A stretch of 64,000 bases of DNA. Source: JAAYEA01 sp012689325 (lineage in GTDB: Bacteria > Chloroflexota > Anaerolineae > JAAYEA01). Below the pieces are notes generated by a model. The model searched no databases. It saw only the letters and a program-made list of their open reading frames with translations, and had not been told where the DNA came from. Positions 17,949 through 24,826 of the stretch are shown piece by piece. Each line of letters begins with the position of its first letter. The first letter of the stretch is position 1. A program made the position numbers and the translations under genes. Location: contig DAITVZ010000014.1 in the NCBI GenBank assembly GCA_036841525.1, positions 1 to 64,000 of the forward strand, in the 5' to 3' direction.

Positions 17949-18395
17949 CTAGAGCGAGCGAAAGAGCTCGGTGATCTGGCTCGCCGTCGAGACGCTGTCT
18001 TGCTCGGCGGTGGCCAAGGCCTCGCGCCACCGCTCGCTGTTCCAGATCTCGAGCCAGGAGAGCGAGCCGGTGATCACGGCGTCGGTTTCGATCTGGGCGT
18101 ATTCGCGCAGATAAGCGGGCAGCAGGATGCGGCCCTGTTTGTCGGGCTGGCTGGGGCTGGCCCCAGACACGAAATGGCGGATGAACTTGCGGACGTTGAG
18201 GTCCGTGAGCGGCATCTCTTTGATCTTGGCGACCACCTTGTCCCATTCCTCCTGAGGGTAGAGGAAGAGGCAGCCATCGAGGCCGCGGGTGACCACCACG
18301 CCACGCTCCAGCTCCGGGCGGAAACTGGCGGGCAGGGTGATGCGGCCTTTATCATCGATGGTGTGCTGGTATTCGCCGGTGAAACTGTGCTCCAC
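17949..18395 (-). CDS. mraZ: Transcriptional regulator MraZ
   Basis: DNA-binding regulator and first gene of the dcw operon, normally binding direct repeats in its own promoter. Starting at GTG 18395 the product is 148 residues, the usual length, with two AbrB/MraZ half-domains each carrying a DxxGR motif: HTIDDKGRITLP and PDKQGRILLP. The frame stays open to an ATG at 18485. That start would add 30 residues including CPRC, and it lies only about 2 nt after the predicted transcription start, so a leaderless long form cannot be excluded. The GTG has a weak ribosome site. Three 10-bp-spaced GTGG boxes upstream match the operator type expected for this family. Confidence 0.92.
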   Translation of the reverse strand: MEHSFTGEYQHTIDDKGRITLPASFRPELERGVVVTRGLDGCLFLYPQEEWDKVVAKIKEMPLTDLNVRKFIRHFVSGASPSQPDKQGRILLPAYLREYAQIETDAVITGSLSWLEIWNSERWREALATAEQDSVSTASQITELFRSL

Positions 18396-18467
18396 GCGAG
18401 ATGTCCGTTCTTGAGGGCCGGAGGGCAGGTCAGGCGCCCCACAACGGGGGCAGGCCGCGCCATTGGG

Positions 18468-18522
18468 CCCCACTTTCCTCCACATTTCACCACATTATAC
18501 ACCAGAAGCGTCTCTTTGTAAA
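18468..18522 (-). promoter_or_regulatory. mraZ (dcw operon) promoter with three MraZ-type operator boxes
   Basis: On the minus strand a -35 TTTACA (18522-18517) and -10 TATAAT (18499-18494) are 17 bp apart. Immediately downstream GTGG occurs at 18493-18490, 18483-18480 and 18473-18470, exactly 10 bp apart, overlapping the predicted start near 18487. In Escherichia coli and mycoplasmas MraZ binds TGG-containing repeats of about this spacing in its own promoter, so autoregulation is the simplest reading. Confidence 0.85.
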
Positions 18523-18602
18523 GGGGCGTTTTAAGATTTTGGCGCACCAATTTCGGGTTCATGGCGTCTTTCGCGTGCGGCGTTGGTTGGATGGGTGACG
18601 GT

Positions 18603-18633
18603 CTGTAGGGCAATTCACGAATTGCCCCTACAG
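18603..18633. repeat. GTAGGGGC-family palindrome
   Basis: Outer arms CTGTAGGG and CCCCTACAG surround the inner stem CAATTC/GAATTG with a 2-nt turn. It is the same family as the elements at 16904, 20643, 22434-22590 and 51493-51565. Degenerate partial copies follow it. Confidence 0.75.
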
Positions 18634-18939
18634 CGGGGCGGTCCATGAATTGCCTCAACAGCAATTCAGGAACTGCCCTCACGGATGCCTGGCGTTCGGG
18701 GGGAGGGCGCGCGGCGAGGTCGGGCGAGCCCGCAGGGCGAGGCGAGGCGTCCGTCAGGCTGTGGCGCCCGACGGGTCGCCGAAGCGGCCTGGCCGGGCAT
18801 CCCCCCAGTTCCCTCTGCTGCCCGGCTGGCGGCCTCGAAAGCTATATCAGTTGTTGTAAGGCAATTATACATCAGTTGCTTGCAATCTGGCGCAAGAGAT
18901 ACGTCAAGATGTCGTCAATTTTGCACTGAGGGAGGGGGC

Positions 18940-19758
18940 ATGTCGTTGTTGCGCGCGTTGGTCCTGGGCGTCCTGCAGGGCGCCACCGAGTTTGCGCCGG
19001 TCTCGAGCTCTGGCCACCTGGTGCTGGTCCCGTGGCTGCTGGGGTGGGAAAACCCCGGGCTCACGTTCGACGTGGTGGTCCACCTGGGGACGCTGTTGGC
19101 GGTGCTGGCGGTCTTTTGGCGAGACGTGATCCGCCTGGTGGCGGCCTGGTTCCGCAGCCTGCGCGGCGGAGAGGTGGGGACGGACGCCAAGATCGCCTGG
19201 TTCATCATCATCGGCTCGATCCCGGCGGCGATCCTGGGCTTCCTCTTTGAGGACGTCCTGGAGCAGGCCTTCGCGGCGCCGCGGTGGGTGGCCGCCTTTT
19301 TGCTGGTAACCGGCGTGATCCTCGCGCTCAGCGAGGCGGCCGGGCGGCGGACCCGCGGCTTTCCTGCCATGCGCTGGCTCGATGCGCTGTTGATCGGGCT
19401 GGCCCAGGCGGTGGCCATGCTCCCCGGCGTCTCGCGCAGCGGCTCCACCATCGCGGCGGGGCTGGGGCGCAACCTGGAGCGGGACGTGGCGGCGCGCTTT
19501 TCCTTCCTGCTGGCGATCCCGGTGGTGGCCGGGGCGGGGCTTTTCACCTTGCTGGACTGGGCCGAGGCACCGGGGCTGAACGGCGCCTCCGCCGGGGCGC
19601 TGGCGGTCGGGTTCCTGGCGGCGGCGGTCAGCGGCTACGTTTGCATCCGCTTCTTGTTGAGCTATTTGCGGCGGCATAGCCTGCTTCCCTTTGCCATCTA
19701 TTGCTGGGCGTTCGGCCTGCTGGCGCTGCTGGCGGGCTGGCTGGGCTGGCGCGCGTGA
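18940..19758 (+). CDS. uppP: Undecaprenyl-diphosphate phosphatase UppP (BacA)
   Basis: Polytopic membrane phosphatase that recycles undecaprenyl diphosphate to the monophosphate carrier used by MraY, and whose activity is linked to bacitracin resistance. The 272-residue protein has about eight membrane segments. The two family motifs are present: QGATEFAPVSSSGHL at about 14-28 (glutamate-rich catalytic segment) and PGVSRSGSTIAAGL near residue 164. GGGAGGGGG precedes the ATG. A longer in-frame extension upstream is not UppP-like. It is transcribed divergently from the dcw cluster. The following lipoprotein gene begins on its stop codon (TGATG). Confidence 0.95.
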   Translation: MSLLRALVLGVLQGATEFAPVSSSGHLVLVPWLLGWENPGLTFDVVVHLGTLLAVLAVFWRDVIRLVAAWFRSLRGGEVGTDAKIAWFIIIGSIPAAILGFLFEDVLEQAFAAPRWVAAFLLVTGVILALSEAAGRRTRGFPAMRWLDALLIGLAQAVAMLPGVSRSGSTIAAGLGRNLERDVAARFSFLLAIPVVAGAGLFTLLDWAEAPGLNGASAGALAVGFLAAAVSGYVCIRFLLSYLRRHSLLPFAIYCWAFGLLALLAGWLGWRA

Positions 19759-20648
19759 TGAGGCGGCGGGGGCGCGGGGGGCGGTGGCGGGCCGCGACGC
19801 TGGCGCTTGTGGCGGCGGCGTTGCTGGCGGCCGCTTTGGCTGCCTGCGCCGACGTCGCCCCCACGCCCGCGCCGACGCCGACGCCCACGCCGCGCCCCGC
19901 GCTGGTGCGGCTGGCCGGGGATACTTCCATGCATCCCGTGGCCCTGTCGCTGATCGCGGGGCAGGCGGCGGCGGACCCGGAGGGGGCCCTCTATACCCTG
20001 GACGAATCCAGCTCGCGCGACGGGCTGGCCGAGGTGCGGGAGGGCCGGGCCGAGATCGGGCTGGTGGCGCGGGATCTGGACGCCGCGGCGCTGGCGGGGG
20101 AGGGGCTGCTGGCGGTCCCCATCGCCCTGGATGGGCTGGTGGTGGTCGTGCACCAGGCCAACCCGGCGTCGGCGCTCTCCATGGACGAGCTGCGGCGGCT
20201 TTACGCGGGGCGCTGGTACAACTGGTCGGCGGTGGGCGGGCTGGACCAGGAGGTGCAGCTCGTGGCGCGCGAGGAGGGCTCGGACGCGCGGCGGGTCTTT
20301 GACGCCAAGGCGCTGCAGGGCGAGCCGCTGACGCGCAACGCGCTGGCGCTCCCCACCGGCGAGGCCGTGGCCGAGTACGTGGCGACGCATCCGGAGGCGG
20401 TGGGGTATGTGGCGCTCAATGGGCTGCGGCCGGGGATCAAGGGGCTGCTGTTGCAGGGGGTGCCGCCGGACGACGCCTCCATCCGCGGCGGCGCCTATCC
20501 CCTGACGCGCCCGCTCTATCTGGTGATCCGGGGCGACGCGGGGGAGGCGGTCAAGGCGCTGGTGAGCTATGCCGTCGGCGCGGAGGGCCAGCGCATCATC
20601 GGCGGCCACCACGTGCCGCTGTACCAAGCGGGGGATCAAGGGCTGTAG
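19758..20648 (+). CDS. PstS-like substrate-binding lipoprotein
   Basis: A 296-residue predicted lipoprotein. Its basic N-terminus (MRRRGRGGRWR) is followed by a hydrophobic helix and the lipobox LAAC near residue 31, then a Pro/Thr-rich spacer. The rest resembles type 2 periplasmic-binding proteins of the phosphate (PstS) group, with GDTSMHPVALSL as a candidate anion loop, a central DGLVVVVHQANPASALS, and a C-terminal YPLTRPLYLVIRG segment that is very typical of PstS-like proteins. No pst permease genes lie nearby, so the ligand is unknown. It may be coupled to uppP by the TGATG junction. Its stop TAG lies in a GTAGGGGC palindrome. Confidence 0.8.
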   Translation: MRRRGRGGRWRAATLALVAAALLAAALAACADVAPTPAPTPTPTPRPALVRLAGDTSMHPVALSLIAGQAAADPEGALYTLDESSSRDGLAEVREGRAEIGLVARDLDAAALAGEGLLAVPIALDGLVVVVHQANPASALSMDELRRLYAGRWYNWSAVGGLDQEVQLVAREEGSDARRVFDAKALQGEPLTRNALALPTGEAVAEYVATHPEAVGYVALNGLRPGIKGLLLQGVPPDDASIRGGAYPLTRPLYLVIRGDAGEAVKALVSYAVGAEGQRIIGGHHVPLYQAGDQGL

Positions 20649-20673
20649 GGGCAATTCATGAATGCCCCTACAG
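20643..20673. repeat. GTAGGGGC-family palindrome overlapping a stop codon
   Basis: CTGTAGGGGC and GCCCCTACAG arms enclose an inner AATTCATGAAT-type core. The TAG in the left arm is the stop codon of the PstS-like gene. Confidence 0.8.
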
Positions 20674-20681
20674 AACTGCCC

Positions 20682-21347
20682 CTATTGCTTGCCAAAACGC
20701 AGGCGGAGCAGGGTGGTCAGCGCCGGCAGGCCGTCGCGCCAGGGGTTGAGCTTTTTGGCGACGCGGGGCGCGTACGAGATGGGCACCTCGACGATCCGGC
20801 AGCCGCGCAGCAGCAGCTTGGCCGTGATCTCGGGCTCGATCTGGAAGCGGTCGGCTTTCAAATCCAGCGCGCGCATGACCTCGGTGGGGACCACCTTGTA
20901 GCAGGTCTCCATGTCCGTGAGGCGCGAGCCGTAGAGCACGTTGGTGACCCCGGTGAGGAACTTGTTGCCCCAGCGCATCATCCGCTTCTGGTCGCTGAGG
21001 TCGCGGGCGCCATAGACCACATCGGCCTCGCCGCGAGCCAGGGGCGCCAGGAGCTTGGGGTAATCGGCGGGGTCGTATTCCAGGTCGGCGTCCTGGATCA
21101 GCACGACGTCGCCGGTGGCCTGCGCCAGCGCCGTGCGGATGCCGGAGCCTTTGCCGCGGTTCTGGGGGTGGCGGAAGAGCCGCAGCTCGGGGATCTGGGC
21201 CGCATTGACCACGGCCCACGAGCCATCGGTGGAGCAATCGTCCACCAGGATGATCTCTTTGTCCATGGGCACCGCCGCCACGCGCCGGAGCAGCTCGGCG
21301 ATCAGGCCCTCCTCGTTGTAGACGGGGATCAATACGGATAGCTTCAT
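20682..21347 (-). CDS. Family 2 glycosyltransferase (dolichol-phosphate mannosyltransferase-like)
   Basis: Nucleotide-sugar-dependent GT2 glycosyltransferase, 221 residues. Near the N-terminus are LSVLIPVYNEEGLI and IILVDDCSTDGS, and the metal-binding region reads IQDADLEYDPADYPKL. The later METCYKVVPTEVM and EPEITAKLLLRG resemble dolichol/polyprenyl-phosphate mannose or glucose synthases. No C-terminal membrane helices are present, so it would be a soluble, membrane-associated type. The acceptor is unknown; polyprenyl phosphate is an inference from similarity. GAGGGG lies before the ATG. It probably shares the strong promoter of the small gene 33 bp upstream. Confidence 0.85.
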   Translation of the reverse strand: MKLSVLIPVYNEEGLIAELLRRVAAVPMDKEIILVDDCSTDGSWAVVNAAQIPELRLFRHPQNRGKGSGIRTALAQATGDVVLIQDADLEYDPADYPKLLAPLARGEADVVYGARDLSDQKRMMRWGNKFLTGVTNVLYGSRLTDMETCYKVVPTEVMRALDLKADRFQIEPEITAKLLLRGCRIVEVPISYAPRVAKKLNPWRDGLPALTTLLRLRFGKQ

Positions 21348-21380
21348 CTGGCCCCTCGGCTGTTGTGCGGAGACGGCTCC

Positions 21381-21632
21381 CTATTCGTCGCTGACGTCCC
21401 GGCGCCCGACTAGGCCCATCCACCGCAGCACGGCATTGTTCAGGCCGGGGGTGAGGTTCTGGTCGTTGGCCTCGTTCTCCAGGGCCGCGAGCCGCAGCTC
21501 TTCCACCGCGTCCTGCAGCTCCTCGATCCGGTCCGCGTCGAAATAGGCCGGAGGGTCGTCAATGGCCCGCTCCAGCGCAAAGCTAAAGGCGGCCAGCATC
21601 TGGTCGAATTCGTGCGTCGTCATAGCAGCCAT
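21381..21632 (-). CDS. Small acidic protein of unknown function
   Basis: I do not recognise this 83-residue product. It is soluble and acidic, with a likely helical centre (DRIEELQDAVEELRLAALENEAND) followed by a short region with NNAVLRWMGLVGRRD. The start at ATG 21632 follows AGGAGGG at 12-nt spacing; a second ATG lies three codons later. Upstream is a perfect consensus sigma-70-type promoter, strong evidence that the locus is expressed. It is followed by the glycosyltransferase gene, so the two probably form an operon. The longer frame upstream of 21632 runs through the promoter and is not coding. Confidence 0.65.
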   Translation of the reverse strand: MAAMTTHEFDQMLAAFSFALERAIDDPPAYFDADRIEELQDAVEELRLAALENEANDQNLTPGLNNAVLRWMGLVGRRDVSDE

Positions 21633-21666
21633 TGGCGGCGTACACCCTCCTGTGACAGTGGAGGCG

Positions 21667-21695
21667 ATTATATGCCCGATCCCCCCGCTTGTCAA
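21667..21695 (-). promoter_or_regulatory. Consensus promoter of the small gene and GT2 operon
   Basis: On the minus strand TTGACA (21695-21690) and TATAAT (21672-21667) are separated by exactly 17 bp, a perfect housekeeping-sigma match. Transcription would start near 21660, about 28 nt before the gene. Confidence 0.85.
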
Positions 21696-21763
21696 CTCTC
21701 CCAGTGGCCCGTCCCCAGTATACCGCGGGGCGCGCGCCGCCGCTATGGGCCAATGGTCCCGGT

Positions 21764-21793
21764 TTGACACCCCCTGCCCATGCGCCGTATACT
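21764..21793 (+). promoter_or_regulatory. Promoter of the nitroreductase gene
   Basis: TTGACA (21764-21769) and TATACT (21788-21793) are 18 bp apart, giving a leader of about 125 nt before the nitroreductase start. It is divergent from the promoter at 21667-21695. Confidence 0.7.
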
Positions 21794-21924
21794 CGGGGCG
21801 CCCTTTGGCCGGCTCAGGGCAACGGATGGGCCGACCAAGCATGCGGAGCGCGGCGCCGAGCGCCGCAGTCAAGGCATGCGCCCGCCGCAAGATGACCTCA
21901 ACCCTATCCCAGCAGGAGGACGAG

Positions 21925-22437
21925 ATGGAGTTCCAAGCGTTGATCCGCGCCCGCTATAGCTGCCGCGCCTACAAGCCCGATCCGGTGCCGGAGGAGGCGC
22001 TCAAGCGCGTCTTGCAGGCGGCGATCCTGGCCCCCACCGCGGCCAACCGGCAGCCCTTCCGCCTGATCGTGCTGCGCACGGCGGGGCGGGAGGCCGAGCT
22101 GAGGCGCATCTACAAAGCCGACTGGCTGGCCCAGGCGCCGCTGGTGGTCTGCGCCTGCGGCATCCCGGTGGAGACGTGGGTGCGGATGGATGGCAAGAAC
22201 TATAACGATGTGGATGTGGCCATCGCCATGGACCATCTGATCCTGGCGGCGGCCAATGAGGGGCTGGGCACCTGCTGGATCGGCGCCTTTGACCCGGCGG
22301 CGGCCCGCGAGGTGCTGGGGTTGCCCGAGGGGGTGGAGCCCATCGCCCTCACGCCGCTGGGCTACCCCGCCGACGCGCCGCGCGCCAAGCGCCGCAAGTC
22401 CATGGACGAGCTGGTCAAGTGGGAGCGGTGGTCGTAG
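21925..22437 (+). CDS. Nitroreductase-family flavoprotein
   Basis: FMN-dependent oxidoreductase of the nitroreductase superfamily, 170 residues, a short single-domain form. The N-terminal RARYSCRAYKPDPVPEEAL and PTAANRQPFRLIVL contain the Arg/Ser residues that bind FMN phosphate in this family. GLGTCWIGAF and GYPADAP mark the C-terminal part. Natural substrates cannot be inferred; members reduce quinones, nitro compounds or enones with NAD(P)H. The ATG at 21925 follows CAGGAGG, which rules out a much longer in-frame extension. The gene stands alone with its own promoter. Its TAG stop is in a GTAGGGGC palindrome. Confidence 0.9.
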   Translation: MEFQALIRARYSCRAYKPDPVPEEALKRVLQAAILAPTAANRQPFRLIVLRTAGREAELRRIYKADWLAQAPLVVCACGIPVETWVRMDGKNYNDVDVAIAMDHLILAAANEGLGTCWIGAFDPAAAREVLGLPEGVEPIALTPLGYPADAPRAKRRKSMDELVKWERWS

Positions 22438-22590
22438 GGGCGAACCTCATGTTCGCACCAGTCAGGACGACGGAGCGGCTGGTAGGGGCGAACCTTGTGT
22501 TCGCCCGCCTGTCGGGAGCGGAACCGGCCTGTAGGGGCAATTCATGAATTGCCCCCACAGGCGGGCGAACACAAGGTTCGCCCCAACAAG
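22434..22590. repeat. Cluster of GTAGGGGC-family palindromes
   Basis: At least three elements lie here: one at 22434 with inner stem CGAAC/GTTCG, one at about 22482 with the same stem, and one at about 22531 with CAATTC/GAATTG. An inverted GCGAACACAAGGTTCGC segment at about 22563 could also pair with the earlier copies. The first element supplies the nitroreductase stop codon. Confidence 0.75.
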
Positions 22591-22602
22591 GTTGTCGCGA
22601 GG

Positions 22603-22665
22603 CTGCGCAATCCAGAGGATTGCGCCACGGTTGCGCCAGGGCAGGAGCGACTGAAGTCGCTACTA
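22603..22665. repeat. Small hairpins with AGA or GA turns
   Basis: GCGCAATCC and GGATTGCGC flank AGA at about 22606-22626. AGCGACT and AGTCGCT flank a 2-nt turn at about 22648-22663. The first belongs to a hairpin family also seen at 41960, 42800, 57920 and 63927. Confidence 0.55.
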
Positions 22666-22705
22666 CATATGAGACGTTGGGCGATTAGCGATCCGCGCCT
22701 CGCCC

Positions 22706-23488
22706 TTATGCCGCCGCCCACATCTTGCGGAGGAAGGCGAGCCCGTCGGCGACTTCCTGGCCGTATTGCTCGAAATGCCAGTTGCCTTCCATGGAGATGC
22801 GCGCGTTGTAGCCGGTCTGCTTCAGGTATTTCATGAACCCGGCATAGTCATACGTGCCCGAGCCGGGGCGAAAGCGCCCGGTGTCGGCGACGTGGACGTG
22901 CCGCAACAGCGGGGCGATCTCGAGCAGGTTGGTCAGCGGCTCGTCCAGCTCGGCCATGTGGTAAAAGTCGGCCAGCACGCAGATATTGGGGTGGTTGACT
23001 TCTTGGGCGAGGCGGTAGCCCTCGGTGGTATAGTTCACGATGTTGCTTTCCTGGCGGCGGAGCGGCTCGATGACGATGGTCACGCCCACCTTGGCCGCCT
23101 CCTCGCCGACGATGCGGAAGGCCTGCCGCAGTTGCCCCCAGGCCTCGTCCCAGGAAAAGCCGTCGGGGACGTTGCGGGCGCCGCCGCTGCCGATGACCAT
23201 GGACTGGCCGCCCACCTGGGCGCAGCGCTGCACCGCCACCGCCGAATAGCGGCGCACCAGCTCCCAATCCACGTTGGGGCCGGTGATCCGCACGGTGCCG
23301 GGGAAGAACAGGTTGAACGCCTCAGGCCGCACCGCCAGCGCCTCGATCTTGGCGCGCACCGGCGCAAAGGTCGCCTCCGGCTCCAGGGGCATCAGCGTGT
23401 TGCTGACACCCATCTCCACATAGTCGATCCCCGCCTCGATGGCCACGGGGATGCGGTCAAAACTCGCATCGCAGACGCCGAATTTCAT
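22706..23488 (-). CDS. AP2-type TIM-barrel sugar isomerase/epimerase (copy 1)
   Basis: A 260-residue xylose-isomerase-like TIM barrel (AP-endonuclease family 2). The expected metal ligands are visible as conserved acids and histidines at the barrel ends: VIEPLRR near the centre, VLADFYHM, HVHVADTGRFRPG and ISMEGNWH. Members isomerise, epimerise, dehydrate or, in 3-keto-glycoside pathways, cleave sugars. The substrate is unknown. The ATG at 23488 follows GGAAAGGA; the longer upstream frame is not homologous. It is downstream of, and probably co-transcribed with, the Gfo/Idh/MocA gene 32 bp away, a pairing that recurs in this window. Confidence 0.88.
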   Translation of the reverse strand: MKFGVCDASFDRIPVAIEAGIDYVEMGVSNTLMPLEPEATFAPVRAKIEALAVRPEAFNLFFPGTVRITGPNVDWELVRRYSAVAVQRCAQVGGQSMVIGSGGARNVPDGFSWDEAWGQLRQAFRIVGEEAAKVGVTIVIEPLRRQESNIVNYTTEGYRLAQEVNHPNICVLADFYHMAELDEPLTNLLEIAPLLRHVHVADTGRFRPGSGTYDYAGFMKYLKQTGYNARISMEGNWHFEQYGQEVADGLAFLRKMWAAA

Positions 23489-23520
23489 GGTTAAGTCCTT
23501 TCCTTTGCTTGCTGGCGGTC

Positions 23521-24669
23521 CTATTGGCGGGCCCTGGAATACAGCGCCTTGCTCAGCCGCCCGTCGTAGTCGCCGTGCGAGTCCTCCGCCGCCACGGGGA
23601 ACTTGATGGGCAGGTGGTCGCGCTGGCTGCGATAGATGGCGGTAAAGATCTCCACCGAGACGCGGCCCTGCTCGCCGGTCACCATTGGCTCGCGGCCCGC
23701 TTGCAGCGCCTGGAGGAATTCCTCGATCTGGCGCTCGTGGAAATAGTTCATCACGTCCACCCGCGCGCCCAGCGCCCGGTCCTCGGCCTGCCACTGCTCC
23801 AGCAGGTGCTCCTCCCCCGCCACGTTCCAGAGATAGTTGATCGGCGGGTCCACGTTGGTGCTCACGCCCGAGATAAAGATGTTGCCGCCGTCGGTCTGCA
23901 CGCCGACGGAGGCGCCGTTGCTGCCGTGGATCTGCACGCGGCCATAGAGCCCCGGGTTCTGCGAGTTGCTGACCACGATGTTGCCCACGGCGCCGCTCTT
24001 GAAGCGGATCACGGCGATGGCGGTGTCCTCGACCTCGACGAAGGGGTGGTTAAAGTTGTCCCAATAGCCGTAGAGCTCCTCGATGGGGCCCATCAGCCAT
24101 TGCAGGATGTCCAACTGGTGCGGGGTCTGGTTCACCAGCACGCCGCCGCCCTCGGTGTCCCACTTGCCGCGCCAGGGGTCCATCTGGTAATAGGACTCGC
24201 TGCGCCAGCCTTGCACGGTGAGGATGCCGAGGATCGGCTGGCCGAGCTTGCCGTCCTGGATCGCCCGCCAGATGCGCTGGGTGCCGGGGTAAAAGCGGCG
24301 CTGGCTGACCAGGCCCAAGCGGGTGCCGGCGGCCCGGTGGGCGCCGATGGCCAGGTCGCAATCGCGGAGGCTGGCGGCCAGGGGCTTTTCCACCAGGGCG
24401 TGGACGCCGGCCTGGGCGGCCATCACGGCATAGGGCGCGTGCAGCGGGTGCGGCGTGCAGATCGAGACCATCCGCACCTCGCCGCTGGCGAGCATGGCCT
24501 CGGGATCGGAGTAGGCCTTGCAGCCGAACTTGGCGGCAAAGCTCTCGGCGCGGGCGGCGTCGGCGTCGCAGACGGCGACGAGGCGCGATTGCGGCAGCGC
24601 GCTGAGCGCCAGCGCGTGGGTCATCCCCACCTTGCCGCAGCCGATGAGGGCGGTAGCGATTCGATCCAT
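23521..24669 (-). CDS. Gfo/Idh/MocA-family oxidoreductase (copy 1)
   Basis: NAD(P)-dependent dehydrogenase of the glucose-fructose oxidoreductase/inositol dehydrogenase family, 382 residues. The N-terminal Rossmann fold begins ALIGCGKVGMTHALAL. The EKPLA motif (residues near 95-100) provides the conserved lysine. The C-terminal beta domain carries the substrate region around NQTPHQLDILQWLMG, with the expected Asp/His pair. Members oxidise a secondary hydroxyl of a sugar or cyclitol. The ATG at 24669 has a strong AAGGAGG, ruling out the upstream extension. It pairs with the AP2 barrel downstream. A heptad inverted-repeat element separates it from proS. Confidence 0.92.
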   Translation of the reverse strand: MDRIATALIGCGKVGMTHALALSALPQSRLVAVCDADAARAESFAAKFGCKAYSDPEAMLASGEVRMVSICTPHPLHAPYAVMAAQAGVHALVEKPLAASLRDCDLAIGAHRAAGTRLGLVSQRRFYPGTQRIWRAIQDGKLGQPILGILTVQGWRSESYYQMDPWRGKWDTEGGGVLVNQTPHQLDILQWLMGPIEELYGYWDNFNHPFVEVEDTAIAVIRFKSGAVGNIVVSNSQNPGLYGRVQIHGSNGASVGVQTDGGNIFISGVSTNVDPPINYLWNVAGEEHLLEQWQAEDRALGARVDVMNYFHERQIEEFLQALQAGREPMVTGEQGRVSVEIFTAIYRSQRDHLPIKFPVAAEDSHGDYDGRLSKALYSRARQ

Positions 24670-24726
24670 GGATCCTCCTTGGATGATCATATATGATTCG
24701 TCAGTGAATGGGAGCAAGGCGCGTAC

Positions 24727-24826
24727 CACATATCGCAGATCGCGTATCGCATATCGTAGGATAGGAGCGAGCTGCGTCCAGCGATGAGCGATCTGCGATA
24801 TGCGATTTGCGATAGGCGCTACAACA
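24727..24826. repeat. Paired heptad element E1 between proS and the Gfo/Idh gene
   Basis: About four ATCGCNN units (24729-24757), a spacer with GGAGCGAGCTG and GTCC, then five GCGATNN units (24784-24818) form an inverted pair. Fourteen consecutive bases in the two arms are exact reverse complements (units GCGATCT and GCGATAT). The right arm touches the proS stop codon. Confidence 0.85.

Larger units (their letters stand above)
18396..18939. other. Divergent intergenic region between mraZ and uppP
   Basis: Besides the mraZ promoter this 544-bp region contains a GTAGGGGC-type palindrome at 18603-18633 (CTGTAGGG and CCCCTACAG arms, inner CAATTC/GAATTG) and degenerate copies to about 18685. The sequence from about 18690 to 18840 is GC-rich and translates openly but looks non-coding. 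I could not find a convincing uppP promoter; an AT-richer stretch at 18840-18905 is the likeliest place. Confidence 0.6.

Noticed and set aside
18843..18903. Promoter for uppP
   Set aside because: The AT-richer stretch has several partial -10 and -35 like hexamers, but none at acceptable spacing, so none was annotated.
24784..24823. GCGATNN heptads considered as the cyanobacterial HIP1 octamer GCGATCGC
   Set aside because: The units are tandem 7-mers with variable flanking bases and do not form the GCGATCGC palindrome; other hallmarks of cyanobacteria are absent.
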